NCBI GenBank assembly: GCA_023415575.1
Contig: JAEZKF010000024.1
Coordinates: 1 to 34,539, forward strand
Source: Bacillota bacterium
GTDB lineage: Bacteria > Bacillota > Clostridia > Oscillospirales > Ruminococcaceae
Direction of reading: 5' to 3'
DNA length: 34,539 nt
The position numbers were made by a program, and so were the translations under genes. Shown here in pieces: positions 13,849-22,171 of the stretch (within the stretch, counting starts at the first letter, position 1; each line of letters begins with the position of its first letter). The notes beneath the pieces were generated by a model. The model worked only from the letters and a program-made list of their open reading frames with translations. It did not search any database and was not told the DNA's origin.

Positions 13849-16002
13849 TTGGTAGAGACATATGATATTGCTGGATATTGCAGAATCTCTGTTGACGATG
13901 AACTTGATAAAGATAATACATCAATTGAGAACCAGAAAGCTATAATACAAGATTACGTTTTAAAGCACTTCCCGGGCAGCAGATTGGATTTCTACGAGGA
14001 TCGCGACAAATCTGGCTATACGTTTGAACAGCGTGAAGGCTATCAGAGAATGCGCCCGCTCCTACTTAACCATCACTATGATATCCTTATTGTGAAGGAT
14101 TTCTCGCGTTTTGCGCGAAGGAATAGCAGGGGACTTGTCGAGCTAGAGGATTTGCGAGACCAAGGTGTTCGTATTATTTCAATTGGTGATAGTATAGACT
14201 ATCCAACCTATGATGATTGGATGTCAATTCAATTCCGCTTTTTGATTAACGAAATGCCTGTAACAGATACAAGTAAAAAGGTGAAATCGGTTATTGCCCG
14301 TCGTCAGAATGATGCAAAATGGATTTGTGCAGTACCATATGGTTATGTTATAACCAACACAAAGTCGATGACCTTCGAGATAGACCCACCCGCTGCTGAG
14401 GTCGTTCGGTTAATCTTCAAGCTTTATAACGAGGGATGGGGCTATAAAAAGATCGCAAATCATCTTACTGAGTTAAAAATCCCAACACCCCGCATGAATG
14501 AAAAGGCTCGTAAGGAGCTGGCGGGTGAGGAAACCAAAATTAAAGCAAAACCGCAGTGGAGCATCATCACAGTCCAAGGTATTCTAGATAACGATTTTTA
14601 TATTGGTACCCTGCGCCAAGGCAAATACACACGAAAGAAGATAAACGGTCAGGATAAGAAAGTTGATGAGTCTGATCACATTGTATTTGAAAAGCATCAT
14701 GATCCGATAATTGATTACCGTACATTTGCAAGAACGTGTGAGCTGCGGAAGCTGCGTACATCCTCTAACTATCGCGGCATAAAGAAGTATGACAATGATT
14801 ATTCGGGATTTCTGGTTTGCGGTGATTGCGGCAGTCCGATGTTTGCTATGAGCCGGAATGATTTAAAACCTGCTTACACCTGCGGTGCCTATCATCGCAG
14901 GGGCTTAAAGGGGTGTACAAGCCATCATACTCGCGTAGAAGTACTCGATAAACTGCTGAAAGAGTACATCAAAAAGATTAAGGAGAATTCAGCCGACATG
15001 CTGGAGGCTTTGAATGACTCCATTAAAAAGGAAAGTACGGAAGTAAAGCATAACGAGCAGACTGTGTCGATACTCAAGCGGCAGCTTGACGATGCGTACG
15101 ATGAGCTTAAGGCTACCAAACGTCAAAGAATCCGTGAACTCATGAAAAAGCCCGACAATGAAGCAATCATAGAGCAAACCTATGATGAGCTGGAAGCGGA
15201 ATTAGAAGACCGCATTGCGGGACTAAAGAATCAAATAGAGCTTACCGAGAACAAACGCAATGCAATCATTCAAATTAACCGCATTGCCAAAACCGCAATG
15301 GAGATCTTTGACGAGATACTTGAGAAGGATAAGCTTGATAAACAGGATTTGGGCTTCCTTATTGAAAAGATATATGTTTATGAGGACCATATCAAAATCG
15401 AGCTGAAGTCCGATATCGACCATCTGCTCCAAAGCGGGGAGTTTTCCTATGAGGATTCAAAGGTTGTGGTTGATAAAAAGACGAAAAACGTTGTTGTAAC
15501 CTCAAAAAAGCGGGCTGAAAAGGCTGATTTAGCCAATGTTATCAGTGGCGGTGACCCCCTAGAGATATATACAGACAACGATGGTGAGGTTATCTTTAAA
15601 AAGTATTCCCCCATCGGTGAGCTTTCATCCTTTGCTACACAATATGCCGAGGTCCTGTATAAAACCGGCGGCGAGCCGGTAGTAGTGTGTGACCGCGACC
15701 ATGTTATCGCCGTGTCCGGTATTCCCAAAAAGGAGCTTATAGAGCGTCGCGTTTCCCCGCAGCTTGAGGAACTCATGGAGCAGCGCAAGACCTATGCCTA
15801 TACCGGCAAGGAGCAGCGCAAGATGCAGCCGGTCGAGGGAGTGGAACGTTATGCACTGGTGTGCGCCCCGATTATTGCGGCCGGTGATGTGGCAGGCTCG
15901 GTGATGTATCTGTGCGGAGACACCCCCAACCCCGCGTCCGAGGTTGAGGTAAAGCTGGTTCAGGCGGCAGCGTCGTTTTTGGGCAAACAGATGGAAGAAT
16001 AG
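13849..16002 (+). CDS. Large serine recombinase fused in frame to the C-terminal part of SpoVT
   Basis: The protein has 717 residues from a TTG preceded by GGAAGGAGAG. The resolvase domain (~5-150) has catalytic Ser14 in GYCRISVDD and the Arg-rich loop KDFSRFARR; the recombinase domain is ~165-290; a zinc ribbon follows (CGDCGSPMF...CGAYHRRGLKGC, ~323-355), then a coiled coil (~365-480). This is the usual TndX/SpoIVCA-like integrase-excisionase. From residue 568 the sequence becomes GDPLEIYTDNDGEVIFKKYS, then the SpoVT GAF domain through IAAGDVAGSV to AAASFLGKQMEE, the normal SpoVT C-terminus. The frame is open throughout. The best reading is a mobile element integrated in spoVT, with the recombinase gene crossing the junction. 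A stable functional fusion is less likely. Confidence 0.88.
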   Translation: MVETYDIAGYCRISVDDELDKDNTSIENQKAIIQDYVLKHFPGSRLDFYEDRDKSGYTFEQREGYQRMRPLLLNHHYDILIVKDFSRFARRNSRGLVELEDLRDQGVRIISIGDSIDYPTYDDWMSIQFRFLINEMPVTDTSKKVKSVIARRQNDAKWICAVPYGYVITNTKSMTFEIDPPAAEVVRLIFKLYNEGWGYKKIANHLTELKIPTPRMNEKARKELAGEETKIKAKPQWSIITVQGILDNDFYIGTLRQGKYTRKKINGQDKKVDESDHIVFEKHHDPIIDYRTFARTCELRKLRTSSNYRGIKKYDNDYSGFLVCGDCGSPMFAMSRNDLKPAYTCGAYHRRGLKGCTSHHTRVEVLDKLLKEYIKKIKENSADMLEALNDSIKKESTEVKHNEQTVSILKRQLDDAYDELKATKRQRIRELMKKPDNEAIIEQTYDELEAELEDRIAGLKNQIELTENKRNAIIQINRIAKTAMEIFDEILEKDKLDKQDLGFLIEKIYVYEDHIKIELKSDIDHLLQSGEFSYEDSKVVVDKKTKNVVVTSKKRAEKADLANVISGGDPLEIYTDNDGEVIFKKYSPIGELSSFATQYAEVLYKTGGEPVVVCDRDHVIAVSGIPKKELIERRVSPQLEELMEQRKTYAYTGKEQRKMQPVEGVERYALVCAPIIAAGDVAGSVMYLCGDTPNPASEVEVKLVQAAASFLGKQMEE
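15535..15565 (+). other. Predicted attachment junction (element end) inside spoVT
   Basis: At codons 565-573 the recombinase tail meets SpoVT at GDPLEI (GGT GAC CCC CTA GAG ATA, from 15550). In intact SpoVT this motif follows the AbrB strand ending in RIREGDPLEI. The crossover should lie in or just before these bases. I found no second copy of GACCCCCTAGAG elsewhere in the window, so the partner site should be left of position 1. Confidence 0.6.
15550..16002 (+). pseudogene. spoVT: spoVT 3' part (residues ~31 to end), interrupted by the element
   Basis: These 150 codons match SpoVT from the end of its AbrB DNA-binding domain through the whole GAF domain: GEVIFKKYSPIGELSSFATQ, then PVVVCDRDHVIAVSGIPKKE, APIIAAGD and AAASFLGKQMEE. 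SpoVT is a sporulation transcription factor acting in the forespore, made under sigma-G in Bacillus. About 30 N-terminal residues (the MKATGIVRRIDDLGR start) are missing, so the DNA-binding dimer cannot form from this piece. Codon use is GC-richer than the recombinase part and like the downstream housekeeping genes. Removing the element at the junction would restore a protein of ~180 residues. Confidence 0.85.
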
Positions 16003-16064
16003 TAAGTTTTTGGAGCATTTGGATGCGTAACGATAATCTAATTCATAATAATGTAAGATAACGC

Positions 16065-16093
16065 TTGCAAATATGCCGCGATTATGGTATCGT
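16065..16093 (+). promoter_or_regulatory. Possible promoter of the rimP-nusA-infB operon
   Basis: TTGCAA (16065-16070), a 17-base spacer, and TATCGT (16088-16093). Match quality is moderate. It lies between the spoVT stop and the leader hairpin. Confidence 0.4.
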
Positions 16094-16118
16094 TAATAAG
16101 GTAATGACAGTTCGTGTG

Positions 16119-16142
16119 AAAGAGTGGGACGCCCCACTCTTT
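16119..16142 (+). promoter_or_regulatory. rimP leader hairpin
   Basis: AAAGAGTGGG (16119-16128), loop ACGC, CCCACTCTTT (16133-16142). A hairpin of this AGAGTGGG type commonly precedes rimP in Firmicutes. It has only two further Ts, so it may be an attenuator, a processing site or a weak terminator for spoVT. Confidence 0.55.
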
Positions 16143-16227
16143 CCTGCGTTATATGGTCTTGGATTAAGGTGTATGCGCGGCTGCCATCGTGCCGTCGGCC
16201 CATCCCCTTACGGAATGGAGGATTTGT

Positions 16228-16731
16228 TTGGCAAAGCAGAAGCAAAAAAACACAGTCGAGATCGTGACCGAGATTTGCACCCCCGTTGCCCAACGGTTGG
16301 GCTTTTCTATATGGGATGTCCGGTTCGAGAAGGAAGGTGCCTCCTGGTTTTTGCGCGTGTTTATTGACAAGGAGGGCGGCGTTACCATCGATGACTGTGA
16401 AGCGATGAGTGTTGCGATTGACCCGCTGCTCGATGAGGCGGACCCAATCAGTCAGAGCTACTACTTGGAGGTATCATCTCCGGGGCTGGACCGCGAGCTT
16501 TGCAGGCCGTGGCATTTTCAGCAGTATATCGGCAGTGTGGTGGATGTTCGCACCATCCGCCCGGTAGACGGCGTACGCGATTTTACCGGCAAACTGCTTG
16601 GGTATGAGGACGGTCAGGCGCACATCGAGCTTGAGGACGGTACAAAGAAGGTCTTTTCCAAAGACGAAACCGCCTATATACGACTAAATATTGATGAGTT
16701 TGATTTTGGAGGAACATACGAAGATGAGTAA
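16228..16731 (+). CDS. rimP: Ribosome maturation factor RimP
   Basis: The 167-residue protein has the RimP core WDVRFEKEGASWFLRVFIDK, DCEAMSVAIDPLLDE and YYLEVSSPGLDREL, the last being the family signature. RimP helps assemble the 30S subunit. The TTG at 16228 (MAKQKQKNTVEIV...) is chosen over upstream in-frame codons because GGAGG lies 6 bases before it and family members start here. It overlaps nusA by 8 bases (ATGAGTAA), the usual rimP-nusA coupling. Confidence 0.93.
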   Translation: MAKQKQKNTVEIVTEICTPVAQRLGFSIWDVRFEKEGASWFLRVFIDKEGGVTIDDCEAMSVAIDPLLDEADPISQSYYLEVSSPGLDRELCRPWHFQQYIGSVVDVRTIRPVDGVRDFTGKLLGYEDGQAHIELEDGTKKVFSKDETAYIRLNIDEFDFGGTYEDE

Positions 16732-17809
16732 CGAGTTTTTTGACGCGCTGACCCTGCTTGAAAAAGAAAAGGGCATACCCGCTGATTACTTGATTGAAAA
16801 GATCAGAAACGCGATACTCAATGCAGTGAAGCGTGATTACGGCGCGTCGGACAATGTGATTGTAGAGATTGACCCTGTCAGGGGCATTTTCAATGTAGCA
16901 ATTCGCAAAGAGGTAGTTGACGAGGTAGAAAACCCCGCAACCCAAATCCAGAAGGAAGACGCAAAGCAATATGCAAAGCGCGGCAAGCTGGATGACCATG
17001 TAGATATCGTGCTTGAAACCAAGCAGTTCGGACGCATAGCTGCTCAGACTGCCAAGCACATCATCCGCCAGGGTATTCGCGAGGCGGAGCGCGGCCAGAT
17101 GTATCAGGACTTCCAGAGCAAGCATCACGAGATCGTGACCGCTGTTGTACTTAAGCTTGATCCCAAGAAGGGGAGCGCAACGCTTGAGATCGGCAGAAAC
17201 GAGGCAATGCTCCCCAAGAGTGAGATGGTACCCGGCGAACAGCTGCGTGAGGGAGACCGCATTAAGGTGTACGTAGTAAATGTCGAGAACACCGAAAAGG
17301 GCCCGCGCGTGATGATTTCGCGCACCCACCCGGGACTTGTAAAACGCCTGTTCGAGATGGAGGTTCCCGAAATCTACGACGGCACCGTTGAGATTAAGGC
17401 CGTTTCCCGCGAAGCGGGCTCCAGAACCAAGATTGCCGTATATAGCAAGGACGAAAACGTGGATCCTGTCGGCGCCTGCATCGGCCCGAAGGGAGTACGC
17501 GTATCCCGCATTGTAGATGAATTAGGCGGCGAAAAGATTGACGTAGTGCGCTACAGCGAAAACCCCCAGGAGTTTATCGCCGAAGCACTCTCCCCGGCAG
17601 ACGTACTGCGCGTAGAGGTCATCGACGAGATTGCGCGTTCCTGCCGTGTTACCGTGCCGGATAACCAGCTCTCGCTTGCCATCGGCAACAAGGGCCAGAA
17701 CGCCCGCCTTGCTGCAAGGCTGACCGGCTACAAGATAGACATCCGCCCCGAGAGCGGCTTTTACGGTGAGGATGACCCCACCGATATTGCGGCGGATTTG
17801 GACGACTAA
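16724..17809 (+). CDS. nusA: Transcription termination/antitermination factor NusA
   Basis: The 361-residue protein starts MSNEFFDALTLLEKEKGIP, the NusA N-terminal RNA-polymerase-binding domain. An S1 domain (~135-200) and two KH domains follow, including GACIGPKGVRVSRIVDELGG and ELSLAIGNKGQNARLAARLTG-type motifs (here LSLAIGNKGQNARLAARL). It lacks the C-terminal acidic repeats found in proteobacteria, as is normal for Firmicutes. It binds RNA polymerase and nascent RNA. The ATG at 16724 has GGAGG 11 bases upstream; longer upstream frames are not supported. Confidence 0.95.
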   Translation: MSNEFFDALTLLEKEKGIPADYLIEKIRNAILNAVKRDYGASDNVIVEIDPVRGIFNVAIRKEVVDEVENPATQIQKEDAKQYAKRGKLDDHVDIVLETKQFGRIAAQTAKHIIRQGIREAERGQMYQDFQSKHHEIVTAVVLKLDPKKGSATLEIGRNEAMLPKSEMVPGEQLREGDRIKVYVVNVENTEKGPRVMISRTHPGLVKRLFEMEVPEIYDGTVEIKAVSREAGSRTKIAVYSKDENVDPVGACIGPKGVRVSRIVDELGGEKIDVVRYSENPQEFIAEALSPADVLRVEVIDEIARSCRVTVPDNQLSLAIGNKGQNARLAARLTGYKIDIRPESGFYGEDDPTDIAADLDD

Positions 17810-17839
17810 TAAAGCGACACCAAATACCGGAAAGGTAGG

Positions 17840-18109
17840 ATGACGATGCAGGCAAAACGTGTGCCCCTGCGCATGTGCACCGGCTGCGGCGAGATGAAGC
17901 CAAAGCGGGAGCTAGTGCGGGTGGTAAAAAGTGCGGAGGGCGAAATCAGCCTGGATGCCACCGGCAAGAAGGCGGGCAGAGGCGCATATGTATGCAGGGA
18001 TATCGCCTGCCTGAAAAAGGCACGCAAATCAAGACGGATTGAAAAATCGTTTGCCTGCCGCATACCGGATGAGGTCTATGATAGACTGGAAAAGGAGTTG
18101 ACCGAATGA
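17840..18109 (+). CDS. ylxR: YlxR/RnpM family RNA-binding protein
   Basis: The 89-residue protein has the DUF448 signature: RVPLRMCTGCGEMKPKRELVR, then GKKAGRGAYVCRDIACLKKA. In Bacillus subtilis YlxR (RnpM) binds RNA and modulates RNase P. It is the standard gene between nusA and ylxQ. Two ATGs (17840 and 17846) are possible; the second has the better distance from AAAGG. Its stop overlaps the ylxQ start by ATGA. Confidence 0.92.
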   Translation: MTMQAKRVPLRMCTGCGEMKPKRELVRVVKSAEGEISLDATGKKAGRGAYVCRDIACLKKARKSRRIEKSFACRIPDEVYDRLEKELTE

Positions 18110-18438
18110 TGGCCGGTGATGCTAACGAGCGACTACTTGCCATGATTGGCATGAGCAAGCGTGCAGGCAAGCTGACCGCAGGGTTTGACACCGTGACAGA
18201 GGGTGTGCGTATGGGAACCATCAATCAGGTGTTTTATGCATCCGATGTCTCCGCTAAAACGGTCAAGGAGCTTGAGTACATCTGCAACCAAGAGAACGCA
18301 ACCGTCACTGCCCTGCCGGTGACAATGGACGAGATAAAGAGGATTACCGCAAAACGCTCGGGGGTGTTCGCCATAACCGACGCGGGCCTGCGAAGGAAGA
18401 TCAGCGAGATGATCCTTAGTGATGGAGGTAAGGTATGA
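18106..18438 (+). CDS. ylxQ: L7Ae/L30e-family ribosomal protein (YlxQ)
   Basis: The 110-residue protein contains LLAMIGMSKRAGKLTAGFD and the L7Ae-like fold with AGFDTVTEGVRMG and VFAITDAGLRRKI. YlxQ proteins bind kink-turn RNA and associate with ribosomes. AAGGAG precedes the start. The gene overlaps both neighbours by four bases (ATGA), so ylxR-ylxQ-infB are translationally coupled. Confidence 0.9.
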   Translation: MMAGDANERLLAMIGMSKRAGKLTAGFDTVTEGVRMGTINQVFYASDVSAKTVKELEYICNQENATVTALPVTMDEIKRITAKRSGVFAITDAGLRRKISEMILSDGGKV

Positions 18439-20720
18439 TAAAACACAGACTATACGAGGTAGCCAAGGATATGGGGCTTACCAGCAAGGATTTGATGGAC
18501 TTCCTTGCGCCGAAGATGGAACTTGATAAGAAGCACATGACACTCCTCGACGAGCGGGCAATGAATATGGTTTACGACTATTTCACCCAGAAGCACGCCG
18601 TCAGTCAGTTCGACCTCCCCGTGCCTTCGCAGGACAATGCACCTGCAGCTCAATCTAAGTCGCAGGATGCACCGCAGGAAAAGAAAGCACCGAATGCTCA
18701 GCAGCACGACCAAAAGCCTGCGCCTGTGCAGAGCAAGGGTCAGCCCAAGGCAGTGCGCCATGTGGATACCCGTGCGGCTGTCGTTGACCTTGAAAAGTTC
18801 AACGAGAAGTATGAGACAATTGCGCCGACCAATGCGGTACTCAAGGACAATGTGCAGAACAAGCAGAAGTTCACCCAGCGCGCTCAGCGCGGCAAGCGCC
18901 GTTTCAACCAGCGTGAAACCGAGGCGGAGAAGCTGCGTAAACTCGAGATGATTAAGAAAAAGCGTCAGGAGCTTACGGTTTCCATCCCCGAGATGATTAC
19001 CGTAGGTGAGCTTGCCCTGCGCCTGACCGTCACCGCGAGCGAGGTCATCAAAAAGCTCATGCAGCTCGGCGTTATGGCATCCATCAATCAGGAGATTGAC
19101 TTTGATACCGCCGCCATGGTAGTAATGGAGTTCGGAGCCAAGGTTGAAAAAGAGGTCGTTGTCACCATCGAAGAACGCCTGATTGACGACACCGAGGATG
19201 ACGAGAAGGATTTGGTTGAGCGCAGCCCCGTTGTCGTTGTTATGGGTCACGTTGACCACGGCAAAACCTCGCTTCTGGATGCCATCCGTGACACAAACGT
19301 CATCGCATCCGAGGCGGGCGGCATTACACAGCACATAGGCGCTTACCGTGTAAAGGTAAACGACCGGTACATTACATTCTTAGATACGCCCGGACACGAG
19401 GCGTTTACCGCCATGCGTGCCCGCGGTGCACAGGTTACCGATATCGCCATCCTTGTTGTTGCAGCCGATGACGGCATCATGCCGCAGACGGTAGAAGCTA
19501 TCAACCATGCTAAGGCCGCAGGCGTATCAATTATTGTCGCGGTCAACAAGATGGATAAACCCACTGCAAACCCCGACAAGGTTTTGCAGCAGCTCACTGA
19601 GTATGAGCTTGTTCCCGAGGAGTGGGGCGGCGACACCATCTGCGTGCCTGTATCCGCGCTCAAGAGAACAAACATCGACCGCCTGCTTGAGATGGTTCTG
19701 CTTGTTGCAGACCTCAAGGAACTCAAGGCTAACCCGAACCGCCTTGCAAAGGGTACGGTTATCGAGGCAAAACTCGATAAGGGCCGCGGCCCGGTTGCAA
19801 CCCTGCTGGTTCAGAACGGAACACTGCATGCAGGCGACTTCGTGATTGCAGGAACCTCCACCGGCCGCGTGCGCGCCATGCTCAATGACCGCGGCGAGCC
19901 GATTAAGAGTGCAGGTCCCTGCGTGCCGGTCGAGATTACCGGTCTTGATGAGGTGCCGGCAGCCGGCGATATCTTCAACGTGGTTGAGGATGAGCAGCTT
20001 GCCAAGAAGCTTGTTAACGAGCGCCGCCATACCGCGAAGGAGGAGCAGTTCTCCCGCTATACCCGCGTAACGCTCGATAACCTGTTTGCACAGATTGAGG
20101 AAGGTTCCATTAAGGATTTGAATATCATCGTCAAGGGCGACGTGGCAGGCTCGGTTGAGGCTGTTCGCCAGACCCTTGAAAAGCTGTCCAACGATGAAGT
20201 GCGCGTTCGCGTTATCCATGGCGGCGTAGGCTCCATCAATGAGTCCGACGTCATGCTTGCCGATGCTTCCAACGCCATCATCGTCGGCTTTAACGTTCGC
20301 CCCGACCCCGTAGCGCGCACCAACGCCGAGAACATGGGCGTGGAGATGCGTATGTACCGCGTCATTTACGATGCGGTTGACGATGTCAAGGCCGCTATGA
20401 AGGGTATGCTTGCACCCAAGTACCGCGATGTGGATCTCGGTCGCGCCGAGGTGCGCCAAACCATCCGCATCACCAGCGTCGGCACGATTGCCGGCTGCTA
20501 TGTGCTTGACGGCAAGATTACAAGGGCAGCAAACATCCGCATCGTGCGCGACGGTATTGTAATCGCCGAAGACAAGATTCTCTCGCTCAAGCGCTTCAAG
20601 GACGATGTCAAAGAGGTTGCGTCGGGCTACGAGTGCGGTATCGGCCTTACCAAGTTCAACGACATCAAGGAAGGCGACATCTTCGAGGCATATATCGTAG
20701 AGGAATACAGGGAAGACTAA
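18435..20720 (+). CDS. infB: Translation initiation factor IF-2
   Basis: The 761-residue protein has a short IF2N start (LYEVAKDMGLTSKDLMDFL), a Gln/Ala/Lys-rich linker (~60-120), a second IF2N domain, then the GTPase: GHVDHGKTS (~271), GGITQHIGA, DTPGHEAF, NKMDKP. Domains II to IV follow, ending ...GLTKFNDIKEGDIFEAY. IF-2 brings initiator tRNA to the 30S subunit. The size is normal for Clostridia. It starts four bases inside ylxQ with GGAGG upstream. Confidence 0.97.
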   Translation: MIKHRLYEVAKDMGLTSKDLMDFLAPKMELDKKHMTLLDERAMNMVYDYFTQKHAVSQFDLPVPSQDNAPAAQSKSQDAPQEKKAPNAQQHDQKPAPVQSKGQPKAVRHVDTRAAVVDLEKFNEKYETIAPTNAVLKDNVQNKQKFTQRAQRGKRRFNQRETEAEKLRKLEMIKKKRQELTVSIPEMITVGELALRLTVTASEVIKKLMQLGVMASINQEIDFDTAAMVVMEFGAKVEKEVVVTIEERLIDDTEDDEKDLVERSPVVVVMGHVDHGKTSLLDAIRDTNVIASEAGGITQHIGAYRVKVNDRYITFLDTPGHEAFTAMRARGAQVTDIAILVVAADDGIMPQTVEAINHAKAAGVSIIVAVNKMDKPTANPDKVLQQLTEYELVPEEWGGDTICVPVSALKRTNIDRLLEMVLLVADLKELKANPNRLAKGTVIEAKLDKGRGPVATLLVQNGTLHAGDFVIAGTSTGRVRAMLNDRGEPIKSAGPCVPVEITGLDEVPAAGDIFNVVEDEQLAKKLVNERRHTAKEEQFSRYTRVTLDNLFAQIEEGSIKDLNIIVKGDVAGSVEAVRQTLEKLSNDEVRVRVIHGGVGSINESDVMLADASNAIIVGFNVRPDPVARTNAENMGVEMRMYRVIYDAVDDVKAAMKGMLAPKYRDVDLGRAEVRQTIRITSVGTIAGCYVLDGKITRAANIRIVRDGIVIAEDKILSLKRFKDDVKEVASGYECGIGLTKFNDIKEGDIFEAYIVEEYRED

Positions 20721-20776
20721 GCTTAGTATTTCTCTATCCACAGCAATAACTACTGCGAAAGGCGGACTGCTGTGCT

Positions 20777-21166
20777 ATGGCAGGATATAAGATAGGAAGA
20801 AACAGCGAAGATATCCGCAGAGAGCTTGCGGACATCATGCGGTCGCTGAAGGATCCGCGCATCACAGGGCTTTTGAGCATTGTACGGGTAGACCTGTCGG
20901 GCGATATGTCCCACGCAAAGGTGTATGTCAGCTCAATGGACGGAATCGAAGCGGCGCGCGAGGCGGTAAAGGGACTTCAGCATGCGTCGGGCTTTATCCG
21001 GCGTGAGCTCAACAACCGCCTGAAGCTGCGCACCTCTCCTGAACTGAAGTTCATCGCGGACAATTCCATCGAGCACGGCGCTGAGATAAGTCGTATGCTC
21101 AAGGAGCTGCTGCCGGAAGATAAGCAGACACCCGATGAGCCGCAAAGTCCCGAAGATAGTGAGTAA
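20777..21166 (+). CDS. rbfA: Ribosome-binding factor A
   Basis: The 129-residue protein has the RbfA KH-like fold: RNSEDIRRELADIMRSLKDP, LLSIVRVDLSGDMSHAKVYV, and FIRRELNNRLKLRTSPELKF. RbfA matures the 5' end of 16S rRNA in the 30S subunit. It lies 56 bases after infB in the conserved order. The acidic, proline-containing tail (QTPDEPQSPEDSE) is variable in the family. Confidence 0.95.
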   Translation: MAGYKIGRNSEDIRRELADIMRSLKDPRITGLLSIVRVDLSGDMSHAKVYVSSMDGIEAAREAVKGLQHASGFIRRELNNRLKLRTSPELKFIADNSIEHGAEISRMLKELLPEDKQTPDEPQSPEDSE

Positions 21167-21191
21167 GCCCGAAAGGCATGGTTAACAAAGC

Positions 21192-22145
21192 ATGAACAAC
21201 ATCAGCCTGAAAGAGGTCTGCAATACCCTGCTTAGCAGCGATAAAATCCTCATCATCACCCATCAAAGCCCCGACGGAGATACGTTCGGCAGCGGTTATG
21301 CCTTGTATTTTGCCCTCAGGCAGCTGGGCAAGCGCGCCCGTGTCGTATGCTCGGACGAGCCTCCCGAGCGCTACATGTTTTTGCTCGAAGGCTATGAGCA
21401 CGACGAATTTGAGCCAGAGCTGATTGTCGCGGTGGATTTAGCCGACCGCCAGCTCTTCGGTGAAAAGTATGCACACCTTGCCGATAAGGTGGATATCTGT
21501 ATCGACCACCACCCGTCCAATACCCGGTACGCCCGCAGGGTTCTTTTGCGCCCCCGCGCATCGGCCACCTGCGAGATTATGTACGATGTCATCAAAAAGA
21601 TGGGCGTGACCTTCGATACCCAAATCAGCACCTGCATCTACACGGGAATTGCCACCGACACCGGGTGCTTCCGGTTTTCCAACACAACGGCTAAGGCCCA
21701 CCTTATTGCGGCGCGAATGATGGCATGCGGGGTCAACATCGGTCAGATAAACAGGATGATGTTTGAAACAAAGAGCGTCAGCCGCATCATGATAGAGCGG
21801 CAGGTGCTCGAATCAATCGAGTACTACTTTGACAATAAATGCGCGCTGATTTACATTACACAGGATATGCTCAAAACCTCGGGTGCCGAGGAGAGCGAGC
21901 TGGAGGGAATCTCCACGCTGCCGCGGCAGATTGCTGGGGTTCAAATCGGTGTGATGCTGCGCGAAAAGGAGACAGGCGAGTTCAAGGTATCCCTGCGCAC
22001 CAACGAAGGCTACGATGCCTCCAAGATCTGCGGGGAGCTGGGCGGAGGCGGCCACATGAAGGCGGCAGGCTGCGTGGTGCCCGGCGGACTGGAAAACGCA
22101 AAACGTACAATTATACAGACCATTGCCCGGTACATTCAGCAGTAA
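21192..22145 (+). CDS. nrnA: DHH-family oligoribonuclease / pAp phosphatase (NrnA type)
   Basis: The 317-residue protein has DHH-phosphoesterase motifs: THQSPDGDTFGSGYAL (~22-37), AVDLADRQL, the namesake CIDHHPSN (~97-104), ATDTGCFRFSNT, and the DHHA1 motif GGGGHMKAAGC near the end. NrnA degrades short RNA oligonucleotides and dephosphorylates pAp. It follows rbfA by 25 bases and precedes truB, the common Firmicute order. Confidence 0.93.
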   Translation: MNNISLKEVCNTLLSSDKILIITHQSPDGDTFGSGYALYFALRQLGKRARVVCSDEPPERYMFLLEGYEHDEFEPELIVAVDLADRQLFGEKYAHLADKVDICIDHHPSNTRYARRVLLRPRASATCEIMYDVIKKMGVTFDTQISTCIYTGIATDTGCFRFSNTTAKAHLIAARMMACGVNIGQINRMMFETKSVSRIMIERQVLESIEYYFDNKCALIYITQDMLKTSGAEESELEGISTLPRQIAGVQIGVMLREKETGEFKVSLRTNEGYDASKICGELGGGGHMKAAGCVVPGGLENAKRTIIQTIARYIQQ

Positions 22146-22171
22146 TACCTCGGGCATGAGGGGGCACTGAG

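Noticed and set aside
16583..17329. Long minus-strand open frame over nusA
   Set aside because: Antisense shadow of nusA caused by GC-rich codon use. Similar shadows over infB and pnp were dropped for the same reason.
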